The notes under the pieces: generated by a model
What the model saw: only the letters and a program-made list of their open reading frames with translations
What the model was told of the DNA's origin: nothing
The model's database searches: none
Assembly (NCBI RefSeq): GCF_040717535.1
Contig: NZ_JBFEFI010000001.1
Location: 1 to 64,000 of the forward strand
Source: Thalassoglobus sp. JC818
GTDB lineage: Bacteria > Planctomycetota > Planctomycetia > Planctomycetales > Planctomycetaceae
Direction of reading: 5' to 3'
Length of the DNA stretch: 64,000 nt
Part shown: positions 56,407 through 64,000 of the stretch, piece by piece
Position numbering within the stretch: the stretch's first letter is position 1
Layout: each line of letters opens with the position of its first letter
Position numbers and translations under genes: made by a program

Positions 56407-57873
56407 ATGCGATTGCTAATTCAAAGATTCTTCACCGCAAGCTTGCTCGCTTCAGCGATGTCTGCAGCTTCCATGAACGTCGAAGCGAATCAACCAGACA
56501 TTGTGATCTACCTGTCGGACGACCATTCTCAGTTTGATTCCAGCCTGTATGGCAACGACAACATCCCGACTCCTCAGTTTGAAAAACTCGCTGCCGACGG
56601 GATGACCTTCACGCATGCGTTTGTCGCCTCTCCATCGTGTGCGCCGAGTCGCGCTACAATGTTGACCGGATTAATGCCAGCCAGAAATGGCGCAGAAGCT
56701 AACCATACCTATCCGAAACCGGGAACTCACTGCCTCATTCAGGATTTACAAGCTGCCGGTTATGAAGTTGCCTCTTTCGGCAAAGTCGCACACGGCAACC
56801 CGCAACAAGTTGAGCAGTACGGTTTTGACTTCGTCGGTAACGGAAAGCCGATCGATCAGGTCAGATCGCAGCTTGATCAGTTCCTGAACAGAAGAAATGG
56901 AAATCAAAGTTCGAACAAGCCGCTTTGTCTTTTTGTCGGGACGACGAATCCTCATGTTTCTTGGACGAGTCCAACGACATTCGAACCGGAAGAGGTCGAG
57001 TTTCCGCCGCACCACCTTGATACGCCGTCAACTCGCGAGCATCGTGCCGCGTACTATCAGGAAATCAAAGAACTTGACGCGTTTCTCGGTGAACTTAGAA
57101 CGATTGCAGCCAACAATCTCGGAGATGATGTGCTTTTCATCCACACGAGCGACCACGGGTCTCAATGGCCATTCGGAAAATGGAATTTGTACGACTACGG
57201 CATACGAATTCCATTCATTGCATCATGGAAAGGCAAGATTGCTGCCGGTTCGAAGTCTGACGCGTTGATCAGCTGGGTCGATCTACTTCCAACGCTACTG
57301 GACATCGCAGGTGCCAAGGCTCCCGAGGATTTGGACGGTCGATCGTTCGCAGGTGTGCTGCTCGGCCAGACCAATGAGCATCGCGATGTCATCTTCACGA
57401 CTCATACTGGCGACGGGATAAAGAACATTTTTCCAATTCGAAGCATTCGTACACGCGATTGGAAATTGATTCACAACCTCCATCCTGAGTTTGCATTCAC
57501 AAATCATTCAGACCTCGACCGAAAAGCAATGGCGGGAGCATACTGGGCGGAATGGGCGGATCTAGCCCAGACAGATCCCCGAGCGAAAGAGATTGTCGAC
57601 CGCTATTACCAACGTCCCGAGTGGGAGTTCTTTAACGTCTCAAACGATCAGTGGGAGCAAACCAATCTGATTGACGAACCCGAACACGCCGAGCAAATTC
57701 GAGAACTCAAGCGGCAACTCTCTGAGTGGATGCAGCAGCAAGACGATCAGCAACTCATCCACAATGAACCGCGTCGAATCAGCGACCCTAAAAGATGGCA
57801 CCCGGACTATTATGAAAGCCGACTCGAAGAAACAGACGCAGCACCAAAGCGTCGAAAGCGGCAACCGAATTAA
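56407..57873 (+). CDS. secreted sulfatase (N-sulfoglucosamine-type pattern)
   Basis: The protein has 488 residues, with signal peptide LIQRFFTASLLASAMSAASM. Motifs: DIVIYLSDDHSQFDSSLYG (metal site), Cys78 in SPSCAPSRATMLTGLMP (C-A-P-S-R) and LFIHTSDHGSQWPFGKWNLYDYG. The last motif has the same architecture as in the gene at 52323. Sulfate release from a polysaccharide is expected; the substrate is not known. AAGG lies eight bases before the ATG. Confidence 0.92.
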   Translation: MRLLIQRFFTASLLASAMSAASMNVEANQPDIVIYLSDDHSQFDSSLYGNDNIPTPQFEKLAADGMTFTHAFVASPSCAPSRATMLTGLMPARNGAEANHTYPKPGTHCLIQDLQAAGYEVASFGKVAHGNPQQVEQYGFDFVGNGKPIDQVRSQLDQFLNRRNGNQSSNKPLCLFVGTTNPHVSWTSPTTFEPEEVEFPPHHLDTPSTREHRAAYYQEIKELDAFLGELRTIAANNLGDDVLFIHTSDHGSQWPFGKWNLYDYGIRIPFIASWKGKIAAGSKSDALISWVDLLPTLLDIAGAKAPEDLDGRSFAGVLLGQTNEHRDVIFTTHTGDGIKNIFPIRSIRTRDWKLIHNLHPEFAFTNHSDLDRKAMAGAYWAEWADLAQTDPRAKEIVDRYYQRPEWEFFNVSNDQWEQTNLIDEPEHAEQIRELKRQLSEWMQQQDDQQLIHNEPRRISDPKRWHPDYYESRLEETDAAPKRRKRQPN

Positions 57874-58162
57874 GTCACAACACTGGAGAGAGACATCCGT
57901 CGTAGGTGAACGCAGCAACGATCACGTCAAGTTACTATATCGCACTGATCAAACTTGAGCGGATGATAACAGATCTCTACACAAGGGACTGCACGGAAAC
58001 TATCGACTCACTTTTTATTGGTACTTACTTGGATCTATACCGTCGGAGAGCATCATACACTTCGAGTCCTCTCATAACCTATTATCAAAGTTGCCGGATG
58101 ACCTGATTGCGAGCATGCGGAAAACCAAATCCGTGAATTGAGTATTCTATCTTCCAAGTACA
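57874..58162. other. AT-rich gap before a sulfatase remnant
   Basis: This stretch of about 290 bases is richer in A+T than its surroundings and has several stops in all frames. Together with the remnant that follows it may be what is left of a decayed gene. Confidence 0.4.
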
Positions 58163-58489
58163 TTGTGCAGGCTTCCGAATATTGAATTCACTCGCAGCTC
58201 CAATGTTGAGATTGACCGAGAGGGCGCACCCCATGCACATCTTTTCTTACAATGGACGTTTCAAGGAAAGGAAAAGTCTGCAATCCGATCTGCAGATTGG
58301 AAGTTAGTCCGTTCGGAGAATCAGGATCGACTGTTTGATTTGACCAACGATCCAGGCGAAAAGCAAAGTGTTGCCGCTGAACACCCTGCGGTCTCAAACG
58401 AGTTGAAGGAGAAGCTCATGACATGGCTATCAACACTTCCCGCACCTTCCAGCCCACCGAAACGGGCGAATCGACGCGCATTCAAATAG
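58163..58489 (+). pseudogene. C-terminal remnant of a sulfatase gene
   Basis: The frame from about 58235 onward reads like the last 80 residues of a sulfatase: SAIRSADWKLVRSENQDRLFDL then DPGEKQSVAAEHP and a final amphipathic helix. Nothing of the catalytic part (metal sites, formylglycine motif) is found upstream, where there are stops in all frames. No proper start or ribosome site precedes it. It is therefore a truncated remnant, left by deletion or recombination between the many sulfatase copies nearby. Confidence 0.75.
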
Positions 58490-58632
58490 TGACTTCAAGC
58501 GTCACTCTTCAGATTACGGGCAGCCGATTCTGTTCAGTACCTAATACCGGTTGAATGTCAAGACTCTTACCGAATCGAACTCGCCTCATGAAATCCATGC
58601 AAGCTGTCTTCTTTTGTTTAGGTAACGTTTAC

Positions 58633-60723
58633 ATGCGTCTCTATTATCCTCACTTCGCTTTTTTGACTCTGACCTTTCTGATTTTGGTATGTCGCTCGAA
58701 TATTACGGCAGCGGAACTGGAAGTCTTCCCCACTATCAAGATGTCGATCGATGGAGCGACACTCCAAGCTCCGGAGCAAGGCCTGTGGACAATCGGAACA
58801 GGCTGGAGCAACGACGGTCCGAAACAAGAGAGTCACGCGGACCCGAGCGAACTGAAACAACTTGGTCCGTGGAGTATTCTCAGCGGCGTTGTTGAAACAC
58901 CTGATGGTAAGTGGAAAATCGAAGATCAGTATCGGTCACTCACGAACGGCGTCGTGCAAGGCCAGCGACGTTGGACGTACTTGGGTGACGAGCCAAGTGG
59001 TCCAGTCGTCCTTTCGATTCGATTTCAGGTAAACGAGCAGGGAGGTCAGCCACTTCGTCCTTTTCTGCCAGGGATCAACTACTTTGGAAACCCATCAGGG
59101 ACGCGTATTGCGAGCGAACGTGTCCCGACATGGACGGGGGAACCAGGATGCGAGGGCTTATACGAAGAGCATCGCTTCCCATTTCCGTTTGCCAGCATCG
59201 AATCCGACCAGTCATTCACAGCGGCACTTCATTCCCGGCCCTCGATGCTGCCCTACGGAGCAAGAGAAGATCTTTGGTGGTCGCTCGGCTTAGTTCAAAA
59301 CGAAAGCGGAGTCGAATTAAATCTTCAAAGCGGCCCGGTTGCATCGAATGGGCAGAGGGGCGTCGTCAAAGCTCGTCAGAAGAAGTTCTTGCCATACCCA
59401 GATGCTCATCTGGTGAAAGTTGCTCCGGGAGCTGTGATCGAGAAAGAGTTCTACCTGCAGTTGACGACCAACGAAACGACGGGACATGGTTTTCATCAGC
59501 CATTGTGGACTTCAGTTGACCTCTTCGATCCACAACACGATCGAACAATGCCAAGAACAGAAGACGTCCTCGCTGCCAAGTTGCAAGACACGTTTGACCG
59601 CTGGTATGCAGACGATCATTGCTCCGGCTTCCGCACTCGCCCGCCACAGGCACAACCATGGATCATGATGGGCTGGGCCGATCGAGCTGAGGTTCCCGGG
59701 TTTGCTCTGCAAGTTTTGAAGCTCGAAGAATTCACGCATGAACCAAACGTCTGGCGAGATCGAGCGATCGAATCGCTCGATTTTCTGGTTACGTCCCCAT
59801 CCCCAACGAAAACGAAAGACGCGAACTTTTCAATCGTCTACGACTATGAGCAACACAAGTGGCTCGAGCGGCAGAACATCCTCTCGCAGTCACAAGTTCT
59901 CAACGCATTGGCGGACGCGATTGTTGTCGCTCAACAAGGGGACTCTACTCAACGTGCTGCATCCGAGCGATGGAAAGAGTTCCTGAGAGACAAAATCGCT
60001 CACGTTGCTGAAAACGTGCTCGCTGACAACTGGCGTCCTGTCTCAACCAATGAGGCGTTCGCGATCGCACCATTGGTCAAATCGAGTCAACTGCTGGGTG
60101 ATCAACGGTTAATGACAGCTGCGCGTAAGATTGCCGATCATTCGATTGAACGACATCAGGACATGACAGAACCCTACTGGGGGGGAACACTCGACGCAAA
60201 GTGCGAAGACAAAGAAGGCGCATGGGCGGCAATGCAAGGATACTGTGCACTGTATGATTCCACAAAGGAAGCGAAATACCTTCATGCTGCGATTCACGCA
60301 GGTGACGTCGTCTTGAGTTATCTCTACGTCTGGGATGTGCCTTTGCCTCCAGGTCGACTGACCGACCACGCTTTCAAGACTCGAGGTTGGACCAGCGTTT
60401 CGGTGCAAAATCAGCACCTGGATGTTTTCGGTGTGCTGTTCACCCCCGAATTGTGGCAGTTAGCTCAGTGGACTGGCGACAAACGCTACGAACAGATCGC
60501 AAAGCTGCTGTTCGTGAGTGCTGGCCAGATGACAAACCTCGCTAACGGCGTACAGGGCGAGCAGATGTTTCAAACGAACTATCAACAGCACGACGCGGTC
60601 GACCAAGTCGAAGGTATGCGGGGTGGCTATGCAGAAGTCTGGAACATCTATTGGATTTCTGCTCACTTTTTAACCGCAGCAGCAAAGTTGGAACAACTTG
60701 GGGTCGAGTGGAGAGAGTTTTAG
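58633..60723 (+). CDS. secreted protein with alpha-barrel glycosidase/lyase-like architecture
   Basis: The product has about 696 residues. A signal peptide follows the ATG at 58633 (YPHFAFLTLTFLILVC), preceded by AGGT. The first 290 residues look beta-rich (SIRFQVNEQGGQPLRPFLPG). Residues 310 onward are mostly helical with repeated Trp- and Tyr-rich turns: PWIMMGWADRAEVPG, AWAAMQGYCALYDSTKEAKYL and GGYAEVWNIYWISAHFLTAA. This resembles the alpha-alpha-six barrel found in glycosidases and polysaccharide lyases. No exact family or catalytic residue is assigned. Its place beside sulfatases suggests a role in polysaccharide breakdown. Confidence 0.7.
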   Translation: MRLYYPHFAFLTLTFLILVCRSNITAAELEVFPTIKMSIDGATLQAPEQGLWTIGTGWSNDGPKQESHADPSELKQLGPWSILSGVVETPDGKWKIEDQYRSLTNGVVQGQRRWTYLGDEPSGPVVLSIRFQVNEQGGQPLRPFLPGINYFGNPSGTRIASERVPTWTGEPGCEGLYEEHRFPFPFASIESDQSFTAALHSRPSMLPYGAREDLWWSLGLVQNESGVELNLQSGPVASNGQRGVVKARQKKFLPYPDAHLVKVAPGAVIEKEFYLQLTTNETTGHGFHQPLWTSVDLFDPQHDRTMPRTEDVLAAKLQDTFDRWYADDHCSGFRTRPPQAQPWIMMGWADRAEVPGFALQVLKLEEFTHEPNVWRDRAIESLDFLVTSPSPTKTKDANFSIVYDYEQHKWLERQNILSQSQVLNALADAIVVAQQGDSTQRAASERWKEFLRDKIAHVAENVLADNWRPVSTNEAFAIAPLVKSSQLLGDQRLMTAARKIADHSIERHQDMTEPYWGGTLDAKCEDKEGAWAAMQGYCALYDSTKEAKYLHAAIHAGDVVLSYLYVWDVPLPPGRLTDHAFKTRGWTSVSVQNQHLDVFGVLFTPELWQLAQWTGDKRYEQIAKLLFVSAGQMTNLANGVQGEQMFQTNYQQHDAVDQVEGMRGGYAEVWNIYWISAHFLTAAAKLEQLGVEWREF

Positions 60724-60725
60724 AA

Positions 60726-61874
60726 ATGTGCTCCAACACGAACTTCCGCTTCATTCCTGAGAACTCAAAGTGCGGCGTTCTCTTCTATCTGGCCTTCTGT
60801 GCCTCGCTCATGGGGTCATTGCCAGTTTTGGGAAGAGGAGTTGAATCCCCTCGAGACGAACCTCAAGAACAGAACGAAGCGCCTGAGATTGAAGAAACTG
60901 TCGAGGATGACCAGAAGTCAAAGAAGCCGAAAGTCTGGATCTACACTGACATGAGCGATCCAATGCTCGAGGGAACCAACCATCGCGGCACCATCAATGA
61001 TCCGGATGATGTTTCGGCGATGGCCGGTTACCTTCTGATGGCCAACGAATTTGAGACGCTTGGCATTGTCGTTGCCAGTACTCACCGCTCCGAACACCAA
61101 AAAACGCCCGACCAGGCTGCGTGGGCAAATCTCTATTTCGGAGACGCATATCGTGCGGACGTTCAGCGACTGAATGAGCGGTTTGGTGGATACCCGGATG
61201 ATGTGGCATTCGTGGAATCCTGCATCAAAGAGACAGGCGAGAGATTTTCAACCTCGAAAGACTATCGTTCACTCGACGACTACCCGACCGTGCTGTCCCT
61301 TCTGAAAGAGGCGAAAATGCTCGAGGACGGTGACCGAATCAATGTGCTTTGCTGGGGATCGCTGACGGAACCTGCGATCCTGGTTTCGCACTGCCTCTCA
61401 ACAGGTCAGCACGGTGTGTTGGAACGTCTGCGGTTTATCGCCCACTGGACCAATTCTTCATTACATCAGGGCTCCCAGGAGCATCCTGAACGAGTCGCGA
61501 ACTGTCAGGAAGATGCAACAGCTTGCGCTTACTTAAAGCAGCAAGCCAAGTCAGAGAAAATCATCTACCACGAATGCGGCGCGATTGGTCAACATGGCAT
61601 CGTCAGCGGTGGGCCTAGAGGCGACGAGTACTTCGACCAGTTTCGGACCAGTCGGCTGGGCACCATTTTCGTTGACGGCAAATACGTCCGAGGCGGAGTC
61701 GATCACTCCGATTCTGCCACCTACTGGACCTTGCTTGAGAAATGGGGCGTTAGCCTGAAAGACATCGCTTCCGACGGCACCAACAATGCCGAGACCGAAC
61801 TTAGCAATGAACAAGCCTTCAAAAAATCGTCACGGAAAATCCACGATGAACTGCTGAGAAGATCCCGGGATTAA
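60726..61874 (+). CDS. secreted nucleoside-hydrolase-like protein (DUF1593 type)
   Basis: The product has about 382 residues. It starts two bases after the stop of the previous gene, so they are translationally linked. A signal peptide (GVLFYLAFCASLMGSLPV) and an acidic stretch precede a domain of the nucleoside-hydrolase-like DUF1593 kind: VWIYTDMSDPMLEGTN and NDPDDVSAMAGYLLMAN (calcium-type aspartates), INVLCWGSLTEPAI and GGPRGDEYFDQ. In this family a carbohydrate or nucleoside is the expected substrate. Function is inferred from family resemblance and location. Confidence 0.8.
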   Translation: MCSNTNFRFIPENSKCGVLFYLAFCASLMGSLPVLGRGVESPRDEPQEQNEAPEIEETVEDDQKSKKPKVWIYTDMSDPMLEGTNHRGTINDPDDVSAMAGYLLMANEFETLGIVVASTHRSEHQKTPDQAAWANLYFGDAYRADVQRLNERFGGYPDDVAFVESCIKETGERFSTSKDYRSLDDYPTVLSLLKEAKMLEDGDRINVLCWGSLTEPAILVSHCLSTGQHGVLERLRFIAHWTNSSLHQGSQEHPERVANCQEDATACAYLKQQAKSEKIIYHECGAIGQHGIVSGGPRGDEYFDQFRTSRLGTIFVDGKYVRGGVDHSDSATYWTLLEKWGVSLKDIASDGTNNAETELSNEQAFKKSSRKIHDELLRRSRD

Positions 61875-62011
61875 TGTCATCTCGACAGGAATTTATTCCC
61901 CGCGATTTTGAGGCAATCCGGCACTCTGCGTAAACCAACATCAAGAACTGCAATTGGCACTGGATCGCTTTGCGTCATCAAGGAAGACATCAGTTTCGCT
62001 GATGCGTCGCT

Positions 62012-62590
62012 TTAGATTTTTCGAATCACCCGGCACGGGTTTCCAAAAGCAAGGACACCGTCGGGGACGTCTCGTGTCACCACGCTCCCAGCACCAATCG
62101 TCACACCGCTCCCGATGCGTATGCCGGGCATGATGATACTTCCTCCGCCGATCCAAACATCGTCGCCGATCACGACAGGTGCTGATTCAGTCTTGCAGAA
62201 TGCGAAGTCGGTGCCATTAGGATCGCCGTAACGTTCTGTCGGACTCAGGGGATGATAGGCCGCATAAATCTGAACGGCAGGGGCGATGAGGGCATTGTTC
62301 CCAATCGTGATTGTGTTGCAGTCAAGGAAGACGCAATTCGCGTTAATTTCGCAGTTATCCCCGAGGTGGATGTTCTCTCCATAGTCCGCAAAGAACGGGG
62401 CAGTAATCCACAGGCCGTCGCCATGAGAGCCCAGCAACTCATCAAGAATGGCTGTCAGTTGCTCACGTTCAGTCGTAGGAGTTTGCTCGTATTGTCGCAA
62501 CAATCGCTTGGCTTCATGCCAGCGCGCCAATAGTTCGGGATCACCTGGATTGTAAGGTTGGCCGGCCAGCATCTTTTCTTTTTCAGTCAT
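62012..62590 (-). CDS. maltose/galactoside O-acetyltransferase-like enzyme
   Basis: The product has about 192 residues. MTEKEKMLAGQPYNPGDPEL begins the maltose acetyltransferase N-domain, and then come left-handed beta-helix hexapeptide repeats: IHLGDNCEINANCVFLDC, VVIGDDVWIGGGSIIMPG and VTIGAGSVVTRDVPDG. The catalytic His is in IYAAYHPLSP. It transfers acetyl from acetyl-CoA to a sugar. The start at 62590 is chosen over one at 62695 because the longer N-terminus is not part of the family. Cytoplasmic. Confidence 0.93.
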   Translation of the reverse strand: MTEKEKMLAGQPYNPGDPELLARWHEAKRLLRQYEQTPTTEREQLTAILDELLGSHGDGLWITAPFFADYGENIHLGDNCEINANCVFLDCNTITIGNNALIAPAVQIYAAYHPLSPTERYGDPNGTDFAFCKTESAPVVIGDDVWIGGGSIIMPGIRIGSGVTIGAGSVVTRDVPDGVLAFGNPCRVIRKI

Positions 62591-62770
62591 TAGTGGGCTG
62601 TTTCTTCTCTTCGAATGCTTTCTGCGGAGGCCCTTCATTCCGTAGTTGACAAGCAAACCAGGAAGAAAATGAAAACGCAACCGTCGATCAAACATAAAAA
62701 CTGTTGCGCAATAACGGGACTGAATGTCGCCTTACTTTACTCATTGCACATCAGGTCGGCGAGGGGTAAG

Positions 62771-63370
62771 TCAGACCGGCTTTCTGCCGATAAACTGGAT
62801 GACGGAAGCCATGCCAGTGTGAAACTTGCCTTCAACGACTTCACGATCAATTTCCTGCAGCAAGACTGTTTCGAGGCCAACCAGTTCACTCTCGATCTTG
62901 TCACACGTCAGTAATCGGTCCAATTCTCTTGGCCCTCCGGTGCTGCGGTTGAGTTGGTCCTCCGAATAAGACTCCAGAATCAGAATGCCGCCCGGCTTCA
63001 ATGTTTGCACTAAAAGAGGATAAAGCTTCCCACGGACCACGCTCGGCAGATGGGCATATATCGACACAACGCCACCGTAGGTAGTTGGCTGAGGTTCGAA
63101 GTCCTTAAGGTCGGCGACTTCCGTTGAAAATGTGACGCCGTGACTCGCAGCTAGCCTCTCAGCTTTCCCGAGTCCAACGCTCGATCCATCGACCGCGTGA
63201 ACTTTCAATCCCTGAGTTGCCATAAAGACAGCATTGCGACCTTCCCCCTCACCAATCGAAAGGACAGGGGTCGTCAGCAGATTCGCATTCTCTGCGAGGA
63301 ACGAATTCGGTTCGGTTCCGTATGCAAACTCGGATTCGGAAAATCTTGCATTCCAATCAGGTCGTGACAA
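62771..63370 (-). CDS. class I SAM-dependent methyltransferase
   Basis: The product has about 199 residues. The SAM-binding region shows VLSIGEGEGRNAVFMATQG (motif I) and VHAVDGSSVGLGKAERL, with GGILILESYSEDQLN as motif III. The N-terminus WNARFSESEFAYGTEPN matches TehB-like and thiol methyltransferase-like proteins. The start is decided by the ribosome site: AAAGGAG (63378-63384 on minus) lies seven bases before a TTG at 63370, giving MSRPDWNARF. An earlier ATG at 63436 has no such site and would lie inside the shared promoter with the divergent Rrf2 gene. Substrate unknown. Confidence 0.88.
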   Translation of the reverse strand: MSRPDWNARFSESEFAYGTEPNSFLAENANLLTTPVLSIGEGEGRNAVFMATQGLKVHAVDGSSVGLGKAERLAASHGVTFSTEVADLKDFEPQPTTYGGVVSIYAHLPSVVRGKLYPLLVQTLKPGGILILESYSEDQLNRSTGGPRELDRLLTCDKIESELVGLETVLLQEIDREVVEGKFHTGMASVIQFIGRKPV

Positions 63371-63440
63371 TTTAAGTCTCCTTTGTTGTGGATGGCCAGC
63401 ATCGGCATTCTCAGTCAAAGTTGACGACCGGGCCATCACG

Positions 63441-63455
63441 TAATATCATATGTTA
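63441..63455. promoter_or_regulatory. possible operator of the Rrf2 regulator
   Basis: TAATATCATATGTTA, an imperfect 15-bp inverted repeat, ends directly before the Rrf2 start at 63457, between two divergent genes. Rrf2 family members commonly bind such AT-rich dyads and repress their own genes. Inferred from position and symmetry only. Confidence 0.4.
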
Positions 63456-63456
63456 C

Positions 63457-63927
63457 ATGAAACGAGATAGCAAGCTATCAGGCGTATTACACATCTTGCT
63501 GCATATGGCAGAACTGAATGAGCCAGTGACTTCGGACGATTTGTCGAAGATGATGGAAACAAATCCAGTCGTCGTCCGTCGGCTTATGGCGGGGCTCCGC
63601 AAGCGAGAATATGTGCGGTCTGAGAAGGGGCACGGCGGTGGATGGACCTTGGCATGCGATCTCAATGAAGTCACGCTGCTGGACATTTACCAGGCCGTCG
63701 GCAGCCCTTCTTTGTTAGCAATTGGGAATCGAACCGAATCGCCGGGATGTCTTGTGGAACAATCCGTGAACGCGGCGCTCGGGAAGACTTTCGACGAAGC
63801 TGAACAACTTCTACTCAAGCGACTTGGTGAAGTCACGCTTGCTTCGCTGAGTTTCGATTGCCACGAACGACTTCAAGCCCAAGGCATCTCACTCAAAGCG
63901 AAACGGAACAGACATGGAGTCGAATGA
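63457..63927 (+). CDS. Rrf2 family transcriptional regulator
   Basis: The product has about 156 residues. The winged helix reads SKLSGVLHILLHMAEL, SDDLSKMMETNPVVVRRLMAGLRKREYVRSEKGHGGGW, typical of Rrf2 proteins (first helices plus the GGG wing). The region expected to hold the cluster-binding cysteines has only Cys in ESPGCLVEQS plus a distant one, so it probably does not bind an iron-sulfur cluster; it resembles the YwnA type. It is likely to control the divergent methyltransferase gene and the following one, which overlaps it. Confidence 0.88.
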   Translation: MKRDSKLSGVLHILLHMAELNEPVTSDDLSKMMETNPVVVRRLMAGLRKREYVRSEKGHGGGWTLACDLNEVTLLDIYQAVGSPSLLAIGNRTESPGCLVEQSVNAALGKTFDEAEQLLLKRLGEVTLASLSFDCHERLQAQGISLKAKRNRHGVE

Positions 63928-64000
63928 AGACGTTCTGAAGGCAGCTTTTCACAACCCGGAAGCAGTTGCCAATTACTCGGATTCACCACGACTTGCCGTA
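63914..64000 (+). CDS. N-terminal part of a putative methyltransferase (partial)
   Basis: ATG at 63914 overlaps the Rrf2 gene by 14 bases and opens a frame that runs off the window after 29 codons. The visible start, with NPEAVANYSDSPRLAV, resembles the N-terminus of trans-aconitate-type SAM methyltransferases, but too little is seen for certainty. Confidence 0.55.
   Translation, partial: MESNEDVLKAAFHNPEAVANYSDSPRLAV

Overview
The window comes from a planctomycete (phylum Planctomycetota), most likely marine and sulfatase-rich. The evidence is the gene content: a DUF1501 protein next to a planctomycete-type cytochrome/DUF1549/DUF1553 protein, a DUF1552/DUF1592 pair, a planctomycete-type ECF sigma factor, a PEP-CTERM protein, a Ser/Thr kinase with WD40-like repeats, and seven complete sulfatase domains. 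No rRNA, tRNA, CRISPR array, insertion sequence or phage gene was recognised. Base composition looks even, near half G+C, with no obvious foreign island. The genus cannot be given from sequence reading alone.

Layout. 1-9.5 kb: a partial gene, an NlpC/P60-like cysteine peptidase, then a minus-strand set (secreted lectin-like protein, DUF1501, DUF1549/1553) and a BlaI/M56 regulatory pair with an inverted-repeat operator. 9.9-15.1 kb: ECF sigma factor, PEP-CTERM protein and a large Ser/Thr kinase. 15.5-21.2 kb: an inorganic-carbon uptake locus with an MpsC (DUF2294) gene, a leader bounded by two intrinsic terminators, dabB, dabA, and a protein that looks like a beta-carbonic anhydrase that has lost its zinc cysteines. 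21.6-24.8 kb: a sulfatase fused to a DUF5722-like glycosidase domain. 25-33.6 kb: a cbb3-type oxidase operon (diheme cytochrome c lipoprotein, membrane protein, ccoN, ccoO, two small membrane proteins, ccoI, a TauE/SafE-like protein, a small membrane protein). 33.6-37.1 kb: an NtrC-family response regulator, a divergent FixL-like haem-PAS histidine kinase and a cytochrome c'-like protein. 37.3-40.8 kb: exported catalase-peroxidase katG divergent from an oxyR-like regulator. 41-61.9 kb: a polysaccharide-degradation archipelago with six sulfatases, one sulfatase remnant, a DUF1552/DUF1592 pair, an SDR, a nonsense-interrupted M50 peptidase gene, a secreted alpha-barrel-like protein and a nucleoside-hydrolase-like protein. 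62-64 kb: an acetyltransferase, a methyltransferase, an Rrf2 regulator and the start of another methyltransferase.

How the parts work together. The 25-37 kb block reads as one oxygen-responsive unit. A FixL-type sensor (haem His71, Arg91) probably signals to the NtrC-type regulator. A perfect 16-bp palindrome in the sensor/regulator intergenic region has relatives upstream of the cbb3 operon and upstream of the last gene of that block. The adjacent peroxidase/OxyR pair fits a redox-stress theme. The DAB locus would energise bicarbonate/CO2 uptake with a proton or sodium gradient. The sulfatase block fits stepwise desulfation of algal polysaccharides, with product uptake and further metabolism encoded elsewhere.

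Most notable: the degenerate beta-carbonic anhydrase beside dabA, the FixL/NtrC pairing with its shared palindrome, the sulfatase-glycosidase fusion, and an M56 sensor peptidase whose repeat-containing C-terminal half has its own ribosome binding site and signal peptide.
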